Positions 56,783 to 64,000 of a stretch of DNA of 64,000 nucleotides are shown piece after piece. The notes below the pieces were generated by a model. That model did no database searches and was not told the DNA's origin. It was given only the letters and a program-made list of their open reading frames with translations. The position numbers were made by a program, and so were the translations under genes. The stretch comes from Chamaecyparis obtusa (taxonomy: Eukaryota > Streptophyta > Pinopsida > Cupressales > Cupressaceae): positions 930,001 to 994,000 of the forward strand of contig BSBK01002053.1 of the NCBI GenBank assembly GCA_027943335.1. Reading direction: 5' to 3'. Numbering within the stretch: position 1 is the stretch's first letter; the number at the start of each line of letters is the position of its first letter.

Positions 56783-57280
56783 GTGTATAAGATTTAGCTA
56801 TGAAAGTAGCCATCCAAGATCTAAAAGTAATTGGAAAGCACAATAAAAAGAGAGAATGAATATGAAAAGAATAAATTATATTCTCACCAAGAATGCAATA
56901 GAATGGATCAAATGGAATGAATATTACATAGAAGGCCCCTTGGTTATATAGCCAAGATAAGTACAAAAGAGTGAATGAGGTAATGAAAAGTGTTGTTTTC
57001 CAATTACATGATAATCAACATGAAAATTTATCACCCCATGAAAGGTTGGATAGTTGATAGTATGATAATATCACAAAAGGTTGATCACCCACCAAAGGTA
57101 GAGTTACATGTCCACCAAAGATGGATCATCCTCCAAGATGGAAAATTCCATCCACAATAAGTGGATATGATAAAATAATAACATGATAAGTCCACATAAA
57201 GTGGAAATTCCATAGCTAATCCTATGTAATTCCCTAAGTAGGCTTAGTTAAAGTGTAATTAGTACCTAGGTGTGAATTAA
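56783..57280. repeat. Direct repeat, left copy (about 498 bp)
   Basis: Recurs at 59052-59544 in the same orientation with roughly 15-20 percent differences by eye. Both contain GCTATGAAAGTAGCCA, GGTTATATAGCCAAG, ACATGATAATCAACATGAAA and ATTCCATCCA(C/T)AATAAGTGG. Possible LTRs of a non-autonomous element. Confidence 0.8.
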
Positions 57281-59051
57281 CCCAACCTTAAGTGCAATAA
57301 AATCTAAAAACACAAGATGAGAGGTACCAATGTACAAATACAATGAAATCTCTCACAAAAGAAGAAAGCGAGGAAAACCTAATGGGACCCCCTCCCCCCC
57401 CCTCCAAAAGAAAGATGGAAACACACAATTCTCAAAATGATGAGAACAAAATATGATATACAGATAAATTCCTTAACATAAGAGAGAAGAGGAAATAACA
57501 TGAAGCCCCCTGTCAATGGCATATTTCCTACAAAGATGATCCAAGATGATGACCAAAAAGCCTTGATAAGAAGAAAATAGAGTCAATACTACACAAAGAA
57601 TGTCAAAGTGTGAAAAATTCAGGTACTAATGTTGATAAAGAGTTGATAATGAATTACATACTACAACATGATAGATATCAGACATGAAGACACCTACTTA
57701 AGAATCAAATGGATCCTCACTAACAAAAACTGGTTACAAACTAAGTCTCAACTAGAGCCATGAACCAACTCTCACACTATACAAAGAAGGATGACACTTT
57801 ATATTAGTGTGTGTATAACATAGCTCATGCAAGAGAACACAACGTAATATATCAATGCAAATATGTAAAATGACGATGATACCACCAAAAATGCCCCAAA
57901 GAAGATCATTGAAGATGTCTTCAATTAGAATTATGCAAAGGAAAAATAAAGGATAATCTCTAGCTTCCAATTAGAGGAATATTGAATTACAAGTAGGATA
58001 AGTGGACAAAAAATTATCTTTCCCAAACTTTCTTATTTATTTAAAATTTGTTTAAAAACTTATAAAAATATTTTTTTAAAAATTATTATTAAAAAAAATC
58101 TATTTATTTATTTATTTTAGATTCTAGGAATCAAGTATAACACCCCTATAATATGGAATTAGTTGGGTAAACTTTTTAACGAGACCGGTGTACTGAAAAA
58201 CTTTATTTTTTATTTTAATTTTTTAAGAGGGGTAAACTCTTTGATCCAGAGCTATGAAAAGGTGAGGCCACAAATGGGGGACATCATTCGCAATGTGAAT
58301 TGAACCTTGATAGAATGAACAACAACACAACAACTTAACCATCACAATATGGGCTACTACAAAACCTTATTAAATAATAAAGAAAAAATTATTTTTATCT
58401 TTTCTTCTTTCTTGGACTATCCATTTCAGTGGCTTCAATTGCCAAAATTAGGCTATAAGAGATAGATCATTATACCAAATACAAAACTAAGGTCTATGCA
58501 TTACAATTGCAAAAACAAGTCAAATTCTAAAAAGTATAATTTTTTTTTTTATCATAGTCACTATAAATTGATAGCACAATTATAAAAAAATTCCACTTGA
58601 AAAGAGTCTGTACAAACCCAAATGAGGCCTTAGAAGTTGCAAAAAAAAGATTATACAATATTCAGAAAACTTCAAACACAAAATTCTTAAACCACCTACT
58701 CCACTATGTAGAGCAAAAAATTCTACCCTAAATTAAAAAATTGCTTAAAAGAATAAGTCTAGATGATTGAGGTATTGTTGTTTGAAAATCGCTTGCATAA
58801 TTATGACCCCTAAATCACCATTGCAGCTCCAAAATTTAAATGAATATAGATTTGGCCTTTTGTGTATGATTTCGATGAAATAAAAATTGATCATGGGGTT
58901 TTGGAGCTTATTCAATATGATGCCAACCTTTGATTTGCACCAACAACCTCCACATTTTCCCTATAATAGAAAGCCACAAAGAGGACCCCACAAAAATATG
59001 CACTCAAATATCTAAAAAGACTATCCAATGGAACTCTATGGGCTATGATAT
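57281..59051. other. Sequence between the two 495-bp repeats, no gene seen
   Basis: About 1.77 kb without RT, gag or transposase motifs. Holds a C-rich run (57389-57409) and AT-rich parts. No primer-binding site was recognised beside either repeat. Confidence 0.45.
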
Positions 59052-59544
59052 TGTGTAATATTTGGCTATGAAAGTAGCCACCCAAAATCTAAAAGCCAAA
59101 TAGAGAGCACAATAACAAGAGAGAATGAATATGAAAAGAATAAATTGTATTCTCATTGAAAATGCAGTAGAATGGATCAGTTGGAATGAGTATTACATAG
59201 GAGACCCATTGGTTATATAGCCAAGGCAAGTAAACAGGATTGAATGAGACAATGAAAAGTGTCATTGTCTGATTACATGATAATCAACATGAAAAATTAT
59301 CACCCTATGAAAGGTGGAAAAGTGATAGTGTGATAACGTCACAAAAGGTGCATCACGCACCAAAGGTGGAGTCAAGTTTCCACTAAAGATGGAATACCCT
59401 ACAAGGTGGAAAATTCCATCCATAATAAGTGGATATGATAAAATGAAAACATGTTAAGTCCACATAAAGTATAAATGCTCCAATATTTCCCATGCAATTC
59501 CCTAAGTGTAACTAATGTGTAATTAGTAACTAGTCATAAATTAA
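59052..59544. repeat. Direct repeat, right copy (about 493 bp)
   Basis: Partner of 56783-57280. The similarity begins at TGTGTA and fades after TAATTAGTAACTAG. Confidence 0.8.
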
Positions 59545-59660
59545 ATTAGGGTAAAATACCTTTAATTATACTAGCAGTATGCATACATAAATACACTCAC
59601 ACTATTGGATATTGCTAATGCATGGGTGGTGATTGAGACATGTAATATGTTTAATCACTA

Positions 59661-60845
59661 TGTTATTGAATGGGCACTCATACTATTGTCATTTGTGTTT
59701 TGTCACTAATGTCAACATATGCTTCTATGAAGGAACCAGACTTGTAATCACAGTGTACGAACACTGTACGGATGCTTCAGATGCTGCGAAGCTGGTTGAG
59801 AGTTTAGGTGGATGTTGTGATCTTATATCTATGATCGTATCATTAAGTGTTTCATATTAAAAGAGTTACAATTGGTTTAGTAAAGATTGGTCATTGGACT
59901 ATGACAGTGAGAATTGATAGAGTTAGTCTCTGGGTTTTTGATATAGCTTTCAGAGGGATTGGATTCAAGGTATGCGAACTTAAAAGAATAATGGAAGAGG
60001 AACTTATGGATGTTCATTGGTCAGTGCAAGGTATGGAATGATTGGTGACATTATCTATGGCATGTGCTATGACGATGGCTTATTTTGAAGCTGACTCAGG
60101 GAATGAAGTGTGTGTTTTATTTGGCAAGCATAAATCAAGGATGTTGGTCCTTAATTGTTGTAATGTAATCATGTAAAATTGTTATAGATATCATATGTAT
60201 CTTAGCAAGGGTTTATGTAATTGTTTGTTATTAGAAAAGCCTCATGGGCCAACCTGATCATGAAAATTTTAATATGGTATATATGTAGAATCTTTTATTT
60301 GGAAAAGATATGGATGTAATAGTTGTGATATAGAGAAGGTGGAAAAGCCATGAGCTTGTGTCTGCTACATGTAGAGTAGAGGTTTACTAGTGAACTTCAT
60401 TGGAACTGATCAAGCAAAGACAATTGCTCGAAATCAGTTCAAAAGATTATTTGTTTCTTCATATACACCTATTGTGAACTAGTGAGTTCTGAAGGTGGAT
60501 TTAACCTTCTTTGGGCAGTGAGCCCTATCTTATTCTTGAATCCTAATAGGGTTTTTCCTCTAACAAGGACTATGTACTATAATGTTTCAATAAGCTCCTA
60601 ATAGGGCTATATCGTCTAACAAGGATTACTATACTCTCAGTACATCATTTTTGGGTGCTAATTCCCACTGGGGTTTTTACCTTTAACAGGGTTTCCCTGA
60701 AACCAAAATATTGTGTTATTAAGTTGGCATTAATTGTGTTCATTGAATCTGATGTTGATGAGCTTAAAGTTTAAAGTTTAATATTATGTTATACAACTGA
60801 TTCACCCCCCCCTCTTAGTTGTATTGTGGACTGTTATTCCTAACA
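59661..60845 (+). repeat. Copia-H 5' LTR
   Basis: About 1185 bp, TGTTATTGAATGGGC to TATTCCTAACA. The end is fixed by the PBS; the start is inferred from TGTTA/TAACA symmetry and from alignment with the Copia-F LTR start. Contains CCTAATAGGG/CTAACAAGG units, the GGGTGCTAATTCCCACTGGGG block and the tract ATTCACCCCCCCCTCTTAG. Confidence 0.85.
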
Positions 60846-60846
60846 A

Positions 60847-60860
60847 TTGGTATCAGAGCA
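60847..60860 (+). other. Copia-H primer-binding site
   Basis: TTGGTATCAGAGCA immediately after the LTR. Confidence 0.92.
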
Positions 60861-60906
60861 TGTGGTCCTCAAAGAGAAAGCTTAAAAGCTTGAGGTGATC
60901 TTGGGG

Positions 60907-63606
60907 ATGGCACTCTATAGGAAGGATGGTCCTAAATTTGATCTTGATAACTTTGATAGTTGGAAGAACAAGATGTGAACACACTTATTTTGTTTAGGGA
61001 TAGATTACTGGATGATCACGAAGAAGAAGGTAACCCTGAAGACTAAGAATGATCTTCCATTTGCTACTGATGATGAGAAGAAGCTATTTTCATATAACAT
61101 GGTCACAAGAGAAGCATTCATCAACACACTATCTAAAGGTGAGTTCACTAAAGTTAAAGACTTAGATTTGACACATGAAATCTGGAATAGATTAGAAGCA
61201 TTATATGAAGGGGATAAATATACCAAGCAGGCAAAGTTACAAAACTAGAAAACAAAGATGGATAAGCTACAAATGAATGAAGATGAAAGCATTAGAGCCT
61301 ATGTTCAAAGGGTCACATAAGTAGTAGTTGGAATCAAAAATTGTGGAGGTACTTATGATGAAGAGGAAGTCATTGCGAAGATCCTTAGATCATTGAATCC
61401 TGCATACAAATTCAAGGCAATGTCTATTCAAGAAAGTATACCCCTGACTCCAAACTTTAGCAAAGAGATGTTGATTGCAAAGTTAACTACCTTTGAAGCT
61501 ATGAAATTAGGGGAAGCTACACCTAAAGTTGAATCTACATTTAGGGCATCCGCACACAAGAAAGTATCTGCACTTTTGATCACAAGAAAAGAAGACCTAA
61601 AAGAAGAGCTTGGTGAGTATGCTGAGGAATGGGAGAAGATAATGGAAGAAGAAACAAATATGGAAGAAATTTTTGCACTAATTTCTAGAAGAGAAAAAAG
61701 AGGTAATTGAAAATTTGAAGGCAAGTTACCCTTGAAATGTTTTTCATGCAATAAGATAGGTCATTTTGCATCTAGATGTCCTACAAGAGTTCCTAAGTAC
61801 AAACCTGATTATGCAAAGATTATAAGAGACAAAGAATGTTATTATGATAGTGAAGGAATATTTAATGATGATGATTTAGACAATGAAGAGATTGGATTTT
61901 TTACTATTAAAGATGAACCAGTTCATGAAGAAAAAGCCTTAGTGTCTTAGGTTGACAAGAAAACTGAATGTATAATTGACAGTGGATGTTCTCATCACAT
62001 GATTGGTGATAAGAACAAGTTTGTTAAATTAGTAAATTATGATGGAGGTGTTGTAAGGTTTGGGGACAATCTCCAAAAATCCATCATAGGAGTAGGATCC
62101 ATCACTCTTGATGGAAAGACTAATACAGACAATGTACTACTTGTTGAAGGATTGAAACATAATTTTTTGAGTGTCAGATAGTTAATGGATAAAGAATTTA
62201 AGTTAATTTTTGTTAATGGTAAATGCTTCATCAGAAGCAAGGAAGGAAAACTGATTGCTACTGGTTCAAAATCTAGAGGTAATGTCTTTGAAGTAAACAA
62301 ATCTGGAGCCTCTTATTTTGTTGTGAACGTAGATGATAGTTGGTTATGGCATAGAAGATTTTGTCATGTTAATTTTGATAACATTGTGAAGGAAAGTATG
62401 GCTAATGCAGTAAGAGATCTACCAAAGATTGTGAAACCTTATAACATTGTATGTAGAGAATGTGTTATGGGAAATCAAACTAAAAGAAATCATAAAAGAA
62501 AAACATTTACATCAAAAGGGAAGTTGGATCTGGTACATACAGATCTATGTGGGCCTATAATAACAAAGTCATACTATGGTGAATGGTATTTTATACTCTT
62601 TGTTGATGACTTTTCTAGAATGATGCGGGTTACTTATTTGAGAGAAAAATTAGAAGCATTTGATAAATTCAAGTTGTTTAAAGAAAAAGTAGAGAATGAA
62701 TCAGGACTGAAAATAAAGTGTTTAAGATCAGATAGAGGTGGAGAGTTTACATCAGATTTATTCAATTCATACTATGAAGAGCATGGGATAAAAAGACAAA
62801 CATCTACTCCTAGGACTCCACAACAGAATGGGATAGCAGAGCGAAGAAACATGACTATACTTGATGCTGCCAGGACAATGCTAATTGAAGGAAATATATC
62901 TCATGTTCATTGGAGAGAGGCTATTGGAAGAACAATGTACACATTAAATAGAATTCAAATCAGAGAAGGTACAAGTAAGACTCCCTATGAACTATGGTTT
63001 GATCATACTCCTACTATAAAATATTTCAAAATTTTTGGTAGAAAATGTTATATCAAAAGGGATGATGAGATAGGGAAATTTGATGCTAGAAGTGATGAAG
63101 GTATCTTCCTTGGTTACTCTATTAAAAGCAAGGCATATAAATGTTTCAATCTAAGATTGAGGAATATGGTTGAAAGTAACAATCTAAGAATAGATGAGAA
63201 ATTTCAAATACAAGAAAGAATGTATGACAACAGTAAGATATCAGAGATAAAAGAAACCACTACTGCTATAGAAGAAGAAGAAATTTTTGAAGAAGAAAGT
63301 GAAAAAGACACTTGTAATACTGATACAAGCAAAACTATTGAGACTCTTAAGACTCCAAGGTATGTAAAAAATAACCATCTTGAAAATCAAATTATTGGAA
63401 ATACTAGTTAGGGAGTGCTAACTAGATCTAAAGTTAGATAATAAATTTGGTTGATTTCTCAAGTTGAGCCAAAAACTACAAATGAAGCCTTTAAAGATGA
63501 ATCTTGGATAAATTCCATGAAAGAAGAATTGGATCAGATAAAGAAAAATAATACTTGGTATTTGGTTCCAAGACCTAAAAATAAAAATGTTATAGGAACA
63601 AAATGG
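60907..63606 (+). pseudogene. Copia-H gag, protease, integrase and RT start
   Basis: ATG at 60907, with MALYRKDGPKFDLDNFDSWK matching the Copia-F start. Gag with HEIWNRLEALYEGDKYTKQA; zinc knuckle CFSCNKIGHFASRC (61738-61779); protease IIDSGCSHHMIGD (61975). A long open stretch 62185-63411 holds GAG-pre-integrase (LWHRRFCHVNFDNI), the integrase core (HTDLCGPIITKSYYGEWYF, LFVDDFSRMMRV, SDRGGEFTSDLF), the TPQQNGIAERRN motif and KYFKIFGRKCYIKRDDEIGK. The RT start ESWINSMKEELDQIKKNNTW with KNVIGTKW ends at 63606 where the next LTR begins. Stops at 60976, 61246, 61708, 61948, 62179 and 63409. The integrase is the best-preserved domain in the window. Confidence 0.94.
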
Positions 63607-64000
63607 TGTTGGAATTAGGAGATATAGGTACTGAGAGGGGAGGGGTGAATCAGTGCCTTCAAAACCTTACTTGTAAAACCTTTCTGATCTATAACTAAAT
63701 ACTGTAATAATCGATCAAAATAACTTGAATCTAATTGCATAAATCAATCATCTAGTTAACTTAAGAAAGTAAACAACATGAAATCAATATGACAATCACA
63801 TAACACAAGTATTTTGGTAACACAGAAACCCTTGTAAGAAGGTAAAAACTATGGTGGGGATGACACCCACAAATTCTTCACTACTACAGATAGAAAAGGT
63901 TTACCTATTAAGGCTACAATTTTTGATCACTTCTGGTGATCTTGCCCTATTAGGAGTAGCATATTAGATCAGCTAGATCTACCTATTAGCTAGATCTACC
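63607..64000 (-). repeat. LTR start of another minus-oriented Copia-like element, cut by window end
   Basis: TGTTGGAATTAGGAG interrupts Copia-H RT right after the codons for GTKW. It has the inverted C-rich tract (GAGAGGGGAGGGGTGAATCA at 63632-63651) and ATGGTGGGGATGACACCCAC (63851), as in element E's LTR. The 5 bases before it (AATGG) would be the target duplication. Confidence 0.8.

Larger units (their letters stand above)
59661..64000 (+). mobile_element. Copia-H, Ty1/Copia retrotransposon, 3' part outside window
   Basis: 5' LTR 59661-60845, PBS 60847-60860, gag-integrase and the start of RT to 63606, where another element's LTR interrupts it. It is a relative of Copia-F, with moderate protein similarity and clearly different LTRs. 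The rest must lie beyond the window. Confidence 0.92.

Noticed and set aside
56562..56966. 134-codon minus ORF with a cysteine/valine-rich centre
   Set aside because: The C-V-C-V core is the AC/GT microsatellite; the ends lie in LTR and repeat sequence.
58180..58330. Possible tRNA or structured RNA near GAGACCGGTG
   Set aside because: No A/B boxes and no stable cloverleaf visible.

Overview
The window is eukaryotic intergenic DNA from a plant with a large, transposon-rich genome. It is AT-rich. Almost every recognisable coding stretch is a decayed Copia, Gypsy or LINE polyprotein. Four elements use the plant-typical initiator-Met tRNA primer site (TGGTATCAGAGC or close variants). A conifer or another big-genome seed plant is likely, but the sequence alone does not name the species. 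No intact host gene was found. The only host-like traces are a degraded LRR-receptor-kinase fragment near 13.4 kb and two exon-like, glutamine-rich pieces near 14.7 kb.

Left part (1-16 kb). A Copia element (called Copia-1 here) enters from the left edge and ends with its 3' LTR at 4558. It sits in a LINE-type RNase H fragment. Next come an unrecognised acidic/basic ORF (5.2-6.9 kb) and a 5'-truncated L1-type LINE (7438-11867) flanked by an unusually long, about 164-bp, target duplication. The LINE is itself hit by a 335-bp TRIM (two 138-bp LTRs, TSD AAGTT). Then follow the kinase fragment, a (TA)n-rich microsatellite, a tRNA-like piece and a CACTA-like element with TGACTAAAT subterminal repeats.

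Centre (16-56.6 kb). This is one nested stack that can be resolved by its target-site duplications. The outermost element E is a minus-strand LTR element: 5' LTR 55286-56631, then a coiled-coil and zinc-knuckle gag. E is split by Gypsy-A (18862-54285, minus, TSD CAATC) and by a solo Copia LTR (16817-18018, TSD AAAAT). Gypsy-A is split inside its reverse transcriptase by Gypsy-B, a chromovirus (23116-50555, plus, two 676-bp LTRs, TSD ACATA). Gypsy-B contains Copia-F (39272-46211, plus, TSD AGATC) inside its gag. It also contains an unidentified minus-strand element D with a roughly 1.2-kb-codon ORF. Gypsy-C (25058-33439, minus, TSD TGGAA) has landed near the 3' end of the D ORF.

Gypsy-C is the most interesting layer. 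It has lost gag, protease, RT and most of integrase. It retains an antisense (plus-strand) gene-like unit with a TATA box, a possible short intron and a plant mobile domain (PMD/MAIN-like) ORF with a coiled-coil tail.

Right part (56.6-64 kb). An AC/GT microsatellite is followed by a pair of about 495-bp direct repeats with no recognisable coding between them. A third Copia (Copia-H, 5' LTR 59661-60845) follows, whose RT is interrupted at 63607 by the LTR of yet another minus-oriented Copia-like element that runs off the end. Because the parts of one element can lie tens of kilobases apart (Gypsy-A pol is at 20.6-23.1 kb, its gag at 50.6-52.6 kb), each segment entry names its parent element.
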